Source of the DNA: Neolewinella aquimaris
GTDB lineage: Bacteria; Bacteroidota; Bacteroidia; Chitinophagales; Saprospiraceae
Length of the DNA stretch: 64,000 nt
Direction: 5' to 3'
Assembly: GCF_014197245.1 (NCBI RefSeq)
Contig: NZ_JACIFF010000011.1
Location: forward strand, 62,001-126,000
Shown here: positions 52,437 through 61,227 of the stretch, piece by piece
Layout: each line of letters begins with the position of its first letter
Position numbering within the stretch: the first letter of the stretch is position 1
Made by a program: the position numbers and the translations under genes
The notes under the pieces: model-generated
Databases searched by the model: none
The model's input: the letters and a program-made list of their open reading frames with translations, nothing else
What the model was told of the DNA's origin: nothing

Positions 52437-53285
52437 TTACTTTACCCTAAAACCCAGGACCTCGCCGGGTTTTAATTGGAATGCCTCACCAAATTCGCCG
52501 GCGAGCAGTACGCGTGGATACCCACCTACGGTCTGTGCATCGGGACCAAGCAAAATCGGACCTTCCGGTGTCAACTGTACCGTACCCGGTAGTACCGGGG
52601 AACTGATTAGCGACGGCAAGGCCAGCGGAAAAGGGGTAGGGGAGCACAGCCGTATTCCCTGACGATTCGAGGCTGACGACACGGTAAACTTGGTGCGTTC
52701 CAGCCACTGGCGTTCCCGGGCATTGAGTAAGGACCATTCCGGCCCGGTGCAAACTCGAAGTTCTACCCTGCCGGGGGTGGCGCTGCCTTCAAACGGCCAG
52801 TCGTTGCGAAACGGAGTCTCTGCTCGGTCCGAAATTTCGACGGAAAATCCCGATCCGATACGGGCAACCCCGGGTAATCCCGCTTCAACGCTGCCGAGTA
52901 TGCGGGGAAGGTTCCAGTGGCCGCCCAGTCCCACGTATCCTCGGCAGCCCCGGTGGGCGAAACCGCCCGTGAGCAGGTAGCAGCCGTCGAGATAAATCAC
53001 CTGACAATGGTCTACGGGGGTGCCGTTGAGCCGCCAATTCATATCGGCGCCGGCCACTGCGAGCTGGCCCCTTCCCTCCACTAGCCACCGACCGCCGTTG
53101 AGGGTCGTTTCCAGACAACAGTGCGTCGCCGGTTGATCGAGCAAACGATTCACCGTCGCCGCGCTCACCGGATCGGCCGCGCCCCCACTGGAGATTCCGC
53201 GGTCCCGGTAACCGGGTCTACCCGCATCCACCAGGTAGGCACCGGCTCCGCTGCCGATACAGGTTAACCTTAGCGCCGCGGCCAC
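52437..53285 (-). CDS. pxpC: 5-oxoprolinase subunit PxpC
   Basis: A 282-aa protein of the biotin-dependent carboxyltransferase-like (KipA) family. Its start ADAGRPGYRDRGISSGGAADP-type block (DAGRPGYRDRGISSGGA) and the ending ILLGPDAQTVGGYPRVL are diagnostic. With PxpA and PxpB it cleaves 5-oxoproline to glutamate using ATP. It overlaps pxpB by 16 bases. No pxpA is in the window. Confidence 0.92.
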   Translation of the reverse strand: MAAALRLTCIGSGAGAYLVDAGRPGYRDRGISSGGAADPVSAATVNRLLDQPATHCCLETTLNGGRWLVEGRGQLAVAGADMNWRLNGTPVDHCQVIYLDGCYLLTGGFAHRGCRGYVGLGGHWNLPRILGSVEAGLPGVARIGSGFSVEISDRAETPFRNDWPFEGSATPGRVELRVCTGPEWSLLNARERQWLERTKFTVSSASNRQGIRLCSPTPFPLALPSLISSPVLPGTVQLTPEGPILLGPDAQTVGGYPRVLLAGEFGEAFQLKPGEVLGFRVK

Positions 53286-53962
53286 GGGGGTGGTGATTCT
53301 ACGAGGTGTTCGTAATCGCGAGTGGCAATGGGATAAAAGCTTACCCGATCACCGGCCCGGAATCGTGTCTCTCCCCCCCGAGTAGAGAGAAGAGGCAGGG
53401 GACAGCGGCCGATTAACTGCCAACCTCCCGGTGATTCGTCGGGGTAGATGCCCGTTTGTCCACCGGCCAAGCCGACGGCACCGGCGGGTACTGCGGTTCG
53501 TGGTGAACGCCGCCGCGCGACCTGAATCGCCGGGTGAACCTCCCCCATAAACGCGAACCCCGGTCTGAAACCGATCAGGTACACCTGATAAGTTTGGCCG
53601 GTATGGAATTGGACCACTTCATCCGTAGTGAGGTTTTGTTGATTCGCCACGTAGCTTAGGTCGGGTGCCAGCGCCGGATCGTAACACACCGGTACCTGGT
53701 GACTGATCACACCTCGGTCGGGCCGGTTGGCCACTGGCAGATCGATAATACGTTCGCAAAGGTCATAGGCGGAAACCACGGCTGGGCGGAAGGTGACCAA
53801 CAGGGAGGCATAAGCTGGAACGCACTCCAGAATGCCGGGCAGCGTACCGATGGCTGAAGCGTAGGCATGCACTCCGCAGTTTATCTTCGGGTCGATCCGC
53901 TGCTCCCATTCGAGAAGGAGTGCTTCGGGACCGTAGGGATGTATCCGTCGGGGTCGTCTCAC
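53270..53962 (-). CDS. pxpB: 5-oxoprolinase subunit PxpB
   Basis: A 230-aa KipI-family protein: the cyclophilin-like core contains QVPVCYDPALAPDLSYVA, YLIGFRPGFAFMGEV, and VPAGAVGLAGGQTGIYPDESPGG. It acts with PxpC and PxpA in 5-oxoproline degradation. It starts with a GTG, 18 bases after the stop of a small membrane-protein gene. Gene order RR > membrane protein > pxpB > pxpC suggests one transcript. Confidence 0.92.
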   Translation of the reverse strand: MRRPRRIHPYGPEALLLEWEQRIDPKINCGVHAYASAIGTLPGILECVPAYASLLVTFRPAVVSAYDLCERIIDLPVANRPDRGVISHQVPVCYDPALAPDLSYVANQQNLTTDEVVQFHTGQTYQVYLIGFRPGFAFMGEVHPAIQVARRRSPRTAVPAGAVGLAGGQTGIYPDESPGGWQLIGRCPLPLLSTRGGETRFRAGDRVSFYPIATRDYEHLVESPPPWPRR

Positions 53963-53980
53963 AGATGTAAGGTAAGCGTA

Positions 53981-54403
53981 CTAGTGGCGTAGCGCAAACA
54001 GGATACTTACCCAGACGGCCTTCAGGGTCCAGAGTGCCGTTCGCACCCAGTTTATTCGGATGAGGGACGTCACGGCAGCTTCGCTGCGTACGTTGCCAAG
54101 GCTATTGTGCAGGGGGACGGCATACAGAAAAGTAGTTAACCAGATGCCGATCACCACCATTAGCGGAAGCGACCACGACCAGTGAAAATCGGTTTGGTAG
54201 GCCGTAAGCACGGACAGCAATAGCTCGGCCACCATCAGTGGGGCCACGATGCGGGTAATGCTAGCGGTGTGGTGGCGGTGAAACGGCTGAAACTGGTCAA
54301 CGACGTAACGAAAGGAAGGATAGTGGACCAGCTGGATCACCCAAATGATGCCGAAGAGGGCCCAGCTTACCGCCAGGGTTGTCAACCAGAGCCAGCCGCT
54401 CAC
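53981..54403 (-). CDS. conserved four-helix membrane protein
   Basis: A 140-aa protein with four hydrophobic segments (about 3-27, 49-68, 76-96, 118-137). Conserved-looking elements are IIWVIQLVHYPSFRYV with a following FHRHHT. I have seen similar proteins annotated as hypothetical or DUF; the function is unknown. The GTG start overlaps the response-regulator stop by one base (TAGTG), and pxpB follows 18 bases later. Confidence 0.75.
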   Translation of the reverse strand: MSGWLWLTTLAVSWALFGIIWVIQLVHYPSFRYVVDQFQPFHRHHTASITRIVAPLMVAELLLSVLTAYQTDFHWSWSLPLMVVIGIWLTTFLYAVPLHNSLGNVRSEAAVTSLIRINWVRTALWTLKAVWVSILFALRH

Positions 54404-54816
54404 TATCTGATGCGATTAGTGGATAGCCAAAAATTCACGATGTGCTGGAACACTTCTCGGTACCTAGCACTGCTCGCCGGTTTGTTTACGAATGCGGAAC
54501 CACCCAGCTCGTAGGCTCGGGTAACCTCGCTTGCGTCGTCGGTAGAAGAAAACATAACGATGGGGAAGGAAGGGCGACTGCCCTGGGCCTGCAGTGACTC
54601 CAGTACCTGCAGACCGCTTAGGTGAGGCATGTGAAGATCCATAATAGCGAGTGATACGTCCTCATTGGGCTGATGGTCGCTATAGTATTCCAGAAAATGA
54701 GCACCGTCCTTTAGGCGAATGACCTCAATTTCCGGATCGATCTTGTTAAGCGTGCGCCGGGCAAGTTTTGCCTCGGTTGCGTCGTCCTCGATCAGAAGTA
54801 TTCGATGCGTGGACAT
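54403..54816 (-). CDS. single-domain response regulator
   Basis: A 137-aa receiver domain with no output domain: RILLIEDDATEAK (acidic pair), MDLHMPHLSGL with phospho-acceptor Asp at about residue 61, FSSTDD (Thr/Ser switch) and VNKPAS (Lys). Such Rcp1/CheY-like proteins pass phosphate between kinases or bind targets directly. No histidine kinase is in the window. The ATG at 54816 starts the domain; the longer frame adds an unrelated 22 residues. Confidence 0.93.
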   Translation of the reverse strand: MSTHRILLIEDDATEAKLARRTLNKIDPEIEVIRLKDGAHFLEYYSDHQPNEDVSLAIMDLHMPHLSGLQVLESLQAQGSRPSFPIVMFSSTDDASEVTRAYELGGSAFVNKPASSARYREVFQHIVNFWLSTNRIR

Positions 54817-55066
54817 TTGTGAAATTTGTGGGGTTGAAATCTTGAGTAAAACTTTACCGGACTTGGGGTATAAATGGAGCAAAAGTTAGGAGCGGGAAGT
54901 TCGGTAGACCACCAACTATTTACGGGCCAAACGGTATAATTCTCAAGTATCAGCAAACAGGGGTCGAGTCGTGAGCTATGCAGTAAAAAACACGGCGCGG
55001 CCATCTTTACGTAATTAAGACTGCCGCTAGCCGTCGCTTCCCTAACATTGCGCAAAATCAGCTAAT

Positions 55067-56395
55067 ATGAATTTCGAGCAGCGCATTCCCCGTGAGGCTT
55101 CCGCCCGCTTATTCGAAGAGGCCCAGGAGTACTTTCCGGGAGGGGTAAACTCACCCGTCAGGGCCTTTCGCAGCGTAAGTGGTCCGCCGTTGTTTATCCG
55201 GGAAGGGCACGGGAGTCACATGATCGATGAGGACGGCAACCGGTTGCTCGATTTCTGTTGCTCCTGGGGACCGCTCATCCACGGGCACGACAATCCCCAC
55301 ATTCGGGAGCGAGTGATCGAGACGGTGCTGCGGGGAACCAGTTTCGGTACCCCAAACCGCCTGGGCAACCAACTCGGCAAGCTGATTTTGGACAACCACC
55401 GCTACGTTGAGCGCATTCGATTCGTCAGTTCCGGGACCGAAGCCGTCATGTCGGCCCTGCGGCTTGCGCGGGGGTATACCGGGCGCAACAAAATCATCAA
55501 ATTCGATGGTTGTTACCACGGCCACGTCGATAGTCTGCTGGTGAAGGCCGGGTCCGGCCTCGCTACCCTGGGTACGAGCTCGTCGGCGGGCGTACCGGAA
55601 ACCGTCGCCCGGGATACGCTGGTGCTTCCCCTGGGCGACCGCGATCTGCTGGAACGTACCCTCTCGGAGCACAGCGGTGAAGTGGCCTGCATCATCGTCG
55701 AACCCATCCCCGCTAACAATGGATTGCTCATCCAGGACCGGTCGTGGTTGGAATGCCTGCGAATCAAGGCCTGGAAGCACGACGTGCTCCTCATCTTCGA
55801 CGAGGTGATCTCCGGATTCAGGGTCGGATTCGAGGGAGCGGCGGGCCTTTACGACGTCGCGCCGGACATCATTACCTTCGGTAAGGTGATTGGTGGTGGT
55901 TTCCCAGTGGGTGCGTACGGCGCCAGCAAGGAGATCATGGACTACATCGCACCCGTGGGGCCCGTGTATCAGGCCGGTACGCTATCGGCCAACCCGGTCG
56001 CGATGGCCGCCGGCCTCGCGGCCCTCGAACAGTGCCTGGCCCCCGGCTTCTACGTGGAGATGGCCGCGCGTACCCACCGGATGGCTACGGCCATCGAGGC
56101 TTACGCGCGGGAACGGAATTATCCGGTCCACGTGCCCCACGTGGGGTCGATCTTCTGGCTGGCCTTCGGCACGGAGCGCATCGAGCGGGCGGACCAGATC
56201 GACGCCGCTAACATGCAGTACTTCAAAATTATTCATCACGAGTTGCTGCAGACCGGCGTGTACCTCGGTCCCAGCGGCTACGAGGTGGGCTTCGTCAGCA
56301 GCGCGCACTCCGAGACCGACCTGCAGGAAGGAGTCGCGAAAATCTGCGCGGCAATGGACGTTGCTTTCGGCGAGAATCAAACCGAAAAATCCTAG
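55067..56395 (+). CDS. hemL: glutamate-1-semialdehyde 2,1-aminomutase
   Basis: A 442-aa PLP enzyme that makes 5-aminolevulinate for haem in the C5 pathway. Signature parts are EYFPGGVNSPVRAF near the N terminus, SSGTEAVMSALRLARG, FDEVISGFRVG, and TFGKVIGGGFPVGAYG with the PLP lysine. Length is normal. A near-match promoter (TAacATTG, 7 of 8) lies 30 bases upstream. The upstream 250 bases show no gene. Confidence 0.97.
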   Translation: MNFEQRIPREASARLFEEAQEYFPGGVNSPVRAFRSVSGPPLFIREGHGSHMIDEDGNRLLDFCCSWGPLIHGHDNPHIRERVIETVLRGTSFGTPNRLGNQLGKLILDNHRYVERIRFVSSGTEAVMSALRLARGYTGRNKIIKFDGCYHGHVDSLLVKAGSGLATLGTSSSAGVPETVARDTLVLPLGDRDLLERTLSEHSGEVACIIVEPIPANNGLLIQDRSWLECLRIKAWKHDVLLIFDEVISGFRVGFEGAAGLYDVAPDIITFGKVIGGGFPVGAYGASKEIMDYIAPVGPVYQAGTLSANPVAMAAGLAALEQCLAPGFYVEMAARTHRMATAIEAYARERNYPVHVPHVGSIFWLAFGTERIERADQIDAANMQYFKIIHHELLQTGVYLGPSGYEVGFVSSAHSETDLQEGVAKICAAMDVAFGENQTEKS

Positions 56396-56453
56396 ATTCT
56401 ACCGGACGCGCGGCTTAATTTGCGGCTAACAACACGTTGAAACAATACTTCTT

Positions 56454-56861
56454 ATGCGCTACGCTTATATTTTCCTGGCCTTACTCCTGGTGGCCGGCTG
56501 TTCCACACCGGCAGCAGTTTCCGGAACCACTGCTCCCGCGGCCAATTCTCCTGCACCCGCGGCCCCGCAAGCTACTTATGCTGGCGAATGGGAAGTAACG
56601 GTCAGCGACACGCCGGGGGGGACGGTGACCGGCCTGCTCTCCCTGGAGGAAGGTGCCGAAGGGATGACGGGAAGCTTCGTGTCCGGAGGAACTACTACCC
56701 AGTTGAGTTCCGTCGAGCCCAGCGAGGATGGCCTACGGATCGAGTTTTACTCTTCGGAGTACCAAACCGATGTGTACATGCAGTTTGAGGGCGGTCCCGA
56801 AGCAACGACCCTGAGCGGCAAAACACTGAGTACGTACGATACCCGGGCGACGCGGAAATAG
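56454..56861 (+). CDS. small lipoprotein of unknown function
   Basis: A 135-aa lipoprotein: MRYAYIFLALLLVAGC with the lipid cysteine at residue 16, then an alanine/proline-rich linker (about 17-40). A C-terminal beta domain begins YAGEWEVTVSDTPGGTVTGLL, a pattern seen in small lipocalin-like or DUF proteins that bind hydrophobic molecules. The family is not identified. It lies between hemL and the metZ-like gene in the same direction. Confidence 0.75.
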   Translation: MRYAYIFLALLLVAGCSTPAAVSGTTAPAANSPAPAAPQATYAGEWEVTVSDTPGGTVTGLLSLEEGAEGMTGSFVSGGTTTQLSSVEPSEDGLRIEFYSSEYQTDVYMQFEGGPEATTLSGKTLSTYDTRATRK

Positions 56862-56862
56862 G

Positions 56863-56870
56863 TACTTTTG
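56863..56870 (+). promoter_or_regulatory. -7 element TActTTTG for the metZ-like gene
   Basis: TACTTTTG matches TAnnTTTG perfectly, 19 bases before the ATG and directly after the lipoprotein stop. Confidence 0.55.
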
Positions 56871-56889
56871 TCCTTTCTAACAGGGACAA

Positions 56890-58059
56890 ATGAGCGAAAA
56901 CCACGAATCCGAAACCCGCGCCATCCGCGGGCAGATGGATCAGACCCAGTACCGGGAGCACAGCACACCGCTGTTCCTGACCAGCAGTTTCACGTTTCCC
57001 AGCGCGGAGGCGATGGCCGATACGTTCGCCGGTAGCGGGGAGGGAATCATCTACAGCCGCTACAACAATCCCAGCGTCGACGAACTGGTCGCCAAGGCCT
57101 GCGCCATGGAGGGGCTACCCGCCGGTTTTGCTACCGCCTCGGGAATGGGTGCGGTGTTTGCCAGTTTGGCGGCACTTGTCAGTCAGGGGGATCACATTCT
57201 GGCTACCCGGGCGGTGTTCGGCAGCACCCACCAAATCCTTACCCAGATTCTGCCGAAGTGGGGAGTTTCCTTTACCTACGTCGAGCCCGACCGGCCGGAA
57301 GAATGGGCCACCGCCATCCGGCCCGAGACGAAGCTGTTCGTTACGGAAACGCCCTCCAATCCCGGACTTAAACTGGTTGATCTGGAGGCCGCCGGACAGT
57401 TCTGCCGTGCGCATCAATTGCTCTTTATCGTCGACAACTGCTTCGCCACTCCCTACCTGCAGCAGCCGGCAGTCTACGGCGCGGACCTGGTCACCCATTC
57501 CGCTACAAAATGGATGGACGGACAGGGCAGGGTACTCGGTGGCCTGCTGGTCGGAACGGAAGAAGTAATGGAGCAGGTCGTCTTTTTCTGTCGCCATACC
57601 GGACCGGCCATGTCGCCCTTCAACGCCTGGGTCATATCGAAAAGCCTGGAAACCCTGCACGTACGTATGGACGCACACTGCCGCTCGGCCCTCGCTATGG
57701 CCCACTGGTTGCAGGATCAGGAGGGAGTAGGGGCAGTACACTATCCCTTTCTGCCGAGCCACCCCCAGTTTGCCCTTGCTCAGCGACAGATGCGGGCCGG
57801 GGGCGGCATCGTGACCTTCGAGCTCGACGGAGGCGTAGCCGCCGCCCAGCAGCTACTGAACGCCGCGACCTTATGTACCCGGAGCAGCAATCTGGGGGAT
57901 ACCCGAACCATCCTGACCCATCCGGCCACCACCACCCACAGTAAATTAAGCGTGGAGGAGCGCGCCGCCGTCGGCATCAGTGACGGGCTCGTGCGCATGA
58001 GTGTCGGGTTGGAGGCGGTGGGAGATATTCAGGCCGATCTGCAGCAAGGACTCGGGTAA
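56890..58059 (+). CDS. metZ: trans-sulfuration PLP enzyme, O-succinylhomoserine sulfhydrylase-like
   Basis: A 389-aa Cys/Met-metabolism PLP enzyme. It has STPLFLTSSFTFPSAEAM, YSRYNNPSVDEL, ASGMGAVFASL, VDNCFATPYLQQP, and the PLP lysine in HSATKWMDGQGR. The residues fit MetZ of Bacteroidota, which makes homocysteine from O-succinylhomoserine and sulfide; a methionine gamma-lyase or cystathionine gamma-synthase role cannot be excluded from sequence by eye. It has its own promoter. Confidence 0.85.
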   Translation: MSENHESETRAIRGQMDQTQYREHSTPLFLTSSFTFPSAEAMADTFAGSGEGIIYSRYNNPSVDELVAKACAMEGLPAGFATASGMGAVFASLAALVSQGDHILATRAVFGSTHQILTQILPKWGVSFTYVEPDRPEEWATAIRPETKLFVTETPSNPGLKLVDLEAAGQFCRAHQLLFIVDNCFATPYLQQPAVYGADLVTHSATKWMDGQGRVLGGLLVGTEEVMEQVVFFCRHTGPAMSPFNAWVISKSLETLHVRMDAHCRSALAMAHWLQDQEGVGAVHYPFLPSHPQFALAQRQMRAGGGIVTFELDGGVAAAQQLLNAATLCTRSSNLGDTRTILTHPATTTHSKLSVEERAAVGISDGLVRMSVGLEAVGDIQADLQQGLG

Positions 58060-58144
58060 TGTCGCAAATGACAACAAAGCATTAACAAACCCAGTCAGGA
58101 AAGTGAACGTTGGGCACTGTGGTTATACAACCTGAACTCCTCTA

Positions 58145-59839
58145 ATGGCCGTACTGCAACCTGAGCTTTCTCCCCTCCAACGCTTCTGGCGTCTCCTGAA
58201 ACCCGACCGGCGGGAGGTCCGCAACGTATGGGTGTATGCGTTCTTTGCCGGGGTCGTCAATCTGTCCTTGCCACTGGGCATCCAGGCGATCGTCAACCTG
58301 ATCATGGGCGGACGGCCGAGCACCGCCTGGCTGGTACTCGTCCTGCTGGTGGTCTTCGGCATTGCCGTACTGGGGATTCTACAGATCCAGCAGATGCGTC
58401 TGGTTGAAAATTTACAGCAGAAGATATTCACCCGGGCCGCCTTCGAGTTCGCCTACCGCATTCCGCGGGTACGTACGGACGTTATCTACAACTACTACGG
58501 GCCGGAGTTGATGAACCGCTTCTTTGATGTCCTCACCGTGCAGAAGGGACTCTCGAAGATTCTCATCGATTTCTCGGTGGCGAGCTTCCAGGTTGTTTTT
58601 GGTTTGCTGCTGCTCTCGGTGTACCACCCGTTCTTCATCCTTTTCGGTATTATCCTGGTCGGCTTGGTTACCCTCATCTTTGCTTTTACCGCCCGCCGGG
58701 GCCTATTGACCAGTCTGCAGGAGTCGAAGTATAAGTACGCAGCCGTACACTGGCTGGAGGAGCTGGCCCGTACGGCGGGCAGCTTTAAGCTCGCGGGTAA
58801 GACCGATATGGCGCTTCAGCGCATGGACCGCCACGTGGAAGATTACCTGGGCGCACGGGAAAGCCACTTTACTATTCTCATTCGGCAGTACGGGTTGCTC
58901 GTGCTCTTCAAGGTGATCGTAGCCCTCGGACTGTTAGCGATCGGGGGCTTACTGGTGATGCAGGAAAGCATGAACATCGGCCAGTTTGTGGCCGCGGAGA
59001 TCATCATACTGTTTGTGATGGCTTCGGTAGAAAAGCTGATTCTTGCCCTGGAGACGATCTACGATGTCCTGACGGGGCTGGAAAAAATAGGGCAGGTGAC
59101 CGACCTGGAACTGGACAACAAGACCAACGGGTCACCCATTGAACTGACCACGGCCACTACCGGACTGGACGTGCGGCTGGAGCACGTCACTTTTCAGTAC
59201 CCGAAGGCCCGGGAGCCGACCCTCAACCAACTTGATCTCTTCGCCCATTCCGGGGAACGGGTCATGATAACCGGACCGAACGGGGCAGGAAAGAGCACCC
59301 TGCTGTACCTGATTGCCGGCCTGTACGACGTGACCCAGGGATCACTTTCCTACAACGGGCTGCCACGCAATAATTTGGGATTGGAAGAACTGCACGGTAT
59401 CATCGGGGCCTGCTTCAAGCAGGGCGAACTCTTCGAAGGCACCGTACTGGAGAACATCACAATGGGTCGCGAGAGGGCCACCTTCCGGAACGTGGAATGG
59501 GCCGTTGAGAACCTGGGGCTATCCCCTACCATCCGCAACCTGCCGGAAGGCTTTGAGACCATCCTGAACCCCACCGGCGACAAGCTCTCCCGCAGCATCA
59601 TACAGCGTCTGTTACTGGCCCGCGCCATCGCGGACCGCCCCCGTCTACTATTGCTCGAAAATTCGTTCGAAGCCATCGACCGCGACGACCGCCACCACAT
59701 CGTCGATTTTCTCCTGGACCGCCAGCACCCCTGGACCCTCATTGCCGCCAGCTCCAACAAGTACCTTGCCGCCATGTGCGATCGGGTAATTACGCTCGAC
59801 CGTGGAGCGGTGCAAGCGCAGAGCCAACCCACGAACTGA
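58145..59839 (+). CDS. ABC exporter half-transporter with degenerate ATPase domain
   Basis: A 564-aa protein. The N-terminal half has six helices of the type-1-exporter fold (about 25-310), and the C-terminal half an ABC ATPase domain. Walker A is intact (GPNGAGKST, from 377). The signature motif reads LSRSI (481-485) instead of LSGGQ, Walker B ends LLLLEN (Glu505, Asn506) instead of LLLLDE, and the switch His is Ser536. ATP could still bind, but hydrolysis by the usual mechanism looks impaired. It is followed 7 bases later by the HlyD gene and then by the TolC gene, as in type 1 secretion. Confidence 0.87.
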   Translation: MAVLQPELSPLQRFWRLLKPDRREVRNVWVYAFFAGVVNLSLPLGIQAIVNLIMGGRPSTAWLVLVLLVVFGIAVLGILQIQQMRLVENLQQKIFTRAAFEFAYRIPRVRTDVIYNYYGPELMNRFFDVLTVQKGLSKILIDFSVASFQVVFGLLLLSVYHPFFILFGIILVGLVTLIFAFTARRGLLTSLQESKYKYAAVHWLEELARTAGSFKLAGKTDMALQRMDRHVEDYLGARESHFTILIRQYGLLVLFKVIVALGLLAIGGLLVMQESMNIGQFVAAEIIILFVMASVEKLILALETIYDVLTGLEKIGQVTDLELDNKTNGSPIELTTATTGLDVRLEHVTFQYPKAREPTLNQLDLFAHSGERVMITGPNGAGKSTLLYLIAGLYDVTQGSLSYNGLPRNNLGLEELHGIIGACFKQGELFEGTVLENITMGRERATFRNVEWAVENLGLSPTIRNLPEGFETILNPTGDKLSRSIIQRLLLARAIADRPRLLLLENSFEAIDRDDRHHIVDFLLDRQHPWTLIAASSNKYLAAMCDRVITLDRGAVQAQSQPTN

Positions 59840-59846
59840 ACACCGC

Positions 59847-61217
59847 ATGCTGAACATCTCCCTAAACTCCGTCAACCGACACGTCAACCGGGACGGTTTC
59901 GACTCCCTCCGGAAGGTGGAAGAACGTCGCTCGGGCAGGGTGCTCCTGCGGCTGCTCATCATCTTTTCCCTGCTGTTCCTACTGTCCCTTTTTCTGCCCT
60001 GGACCCAGCACATCCGGGCTACGGGACAGCTGACGGCCCTCCAACCCAACCAGCGGCCCCAGAGAGTGCAGTCGGTTATCGGCGGCCAGATCGTGGAGTG
60101 GTACGTCCGCGAGGGGGATTTGGTAGCCGCCGGCGATACGATTCTCCGGCTGACCGAAACCAAAGATCAGTACTTCGATACCAGTCTCCTCGACCGCACC
60201 CGATCCCAGGTCCTGGCCAAGGAGATGTCCCTGCAGTCCTATCAATCCAAAGTAAGTGCCCTGGCCGATCAAATGGAAGCGCTGCGGGAATCGGGAAGGC
60301 TACGCACCGAGCAGGCGGAGAACAAATTGCAACAGGCCCGGCTCACCGTAGCCAGCGACAGCATGGACCTGGAAGCTACGCGACTGAATACCCAGGTCGC
60401 CCGCGAGCAATACGAACGCATGCAGGCACTGTACGATCAGGGCCTCAAATCCCTCACCGACCTGGAAAACCGGCGCGTAACGTATCAGCAGGCCCAGGCT
60501 AAACTGCTCAGTGCCGAGAACCGCCTGCTGGCCTCACGCAATGATGTGATCAATGCCCGCGTAGAACTGAACGCGATCCAGGCAAAATTGCGCGACGACC
60601 TCGCCAAGGCCAGCTCCGAACGCTTCACCGCGCTTTCCGGTCGCTTCGACGCCGAGGCCGGAGTAGCCAAGCTGGAAAACGAATACAGCAATTACGAGCG
60701 CCGGACCGAACTCTACATTCTGCGGGCTCCGCAGTCGGGCTACATCACCGAGATCCTCGCGGCCGGCATCGGTGAAAACCTCTCGGCAGGCGAAGAGGTG
60801 GTCACCATCGTGCCCGCCGATTATGAGTTGGCAGTCGAGATGTTTGTCCGACCGATCGACCTGCCGCTGCTGAACACGGGGCAGCAGGTCAATATCCAGT
60901 TCGAGGGCTGGCCCTCCATCGTCTTCAGCGGCTGGCCGAATACCAGCTACGGAACTTACTCGGGAATGGTCGTCGCGATTGACCGCACCATTAACGCAAC
61001 CGGACGCTACCGCGTGATGGTTGCCCCCGACGAGAGCGACGAGGAGTGGCCGGATGCCCTGCGGGTAGGATCCGGAGCAACCGCTCTGGTACTACTGAAG
61101 GATGTACCGATCTGGTACGAACTGTGGCGAAAGATCAACGGATTCCCACCGGACCTCTACGCTCCTACGAAATCCACTGCACCCGCGGCCCCGCCCAAAA
61201 TTAAAGTGCCCAAATGA
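59847..61217 (+). CDS. HlyD family periplasmic adaptor
   Basis: A 456-aa membrane-fusion protein. One inner-membrane helix (about 33-53, LLRLLIIFSLLFLLSLFLPW) is followed by a lipoyl half (VREGDLVAAGDTILRLTE), a long coiled-coil hairpin (about 110-270), a second lipoyl half (RAPQSGYITEILAAGIGENL), and a beta-barrel region ending ALVLLKDVPIWYEL. It joins the inner-membrane ABC protein to the TolC channel. The ATG at 59847 lies 7 bases after the ABC stop. Confidence 0.93.
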   Translation: MLNISLNSVNRHVNRDGFDSLRKVEERRSGRVLLRLLIIFSLLFLLSLFLPWTQHIRATGQLTALQPNQRPQRVQSVIGGQIVEWYVREGDLVAAGDTILRLTETKDQYFDTSLLDRTRSQVLAKEMSLQSYQSKVSALADQMEALRESGRLRTEQAENKLQQARLTVASDSMDLEATRLNTQVAREQYERMQALYDQGLKSLTDLENRRVTYQQAQAKLLSAENRLLASRNDVINARVELNAIQAKLRDDLAKASSERFTALSGRFDAEAGVAKLENEYSNYERRTELYILRAPQSGYITEILAAGIGENLSAGEEVVTIVPADYELAVEMFVRPIDLPLLNTGQQVNIQFEGWPSIVFSGWPNTSYGTYSGMVVAIDRTINATGRYRVMVAPDESDEEWPDALRVGSGATALVLLKDVPIWYELWRKINGFPPDLYAPTKSTAPAAPPKIKVPK

Positions 61218-61227
61218 CCGCTAGCCC

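Noticed and set aside
56868-56890. Hairpin TTTGTCC/GGACAAA before the metZ-like start as a riboswitch or operator
   Set aside because: The left arm lies within the promoter element and is probably not transcribed, so an RNA hairpin is unlikely.
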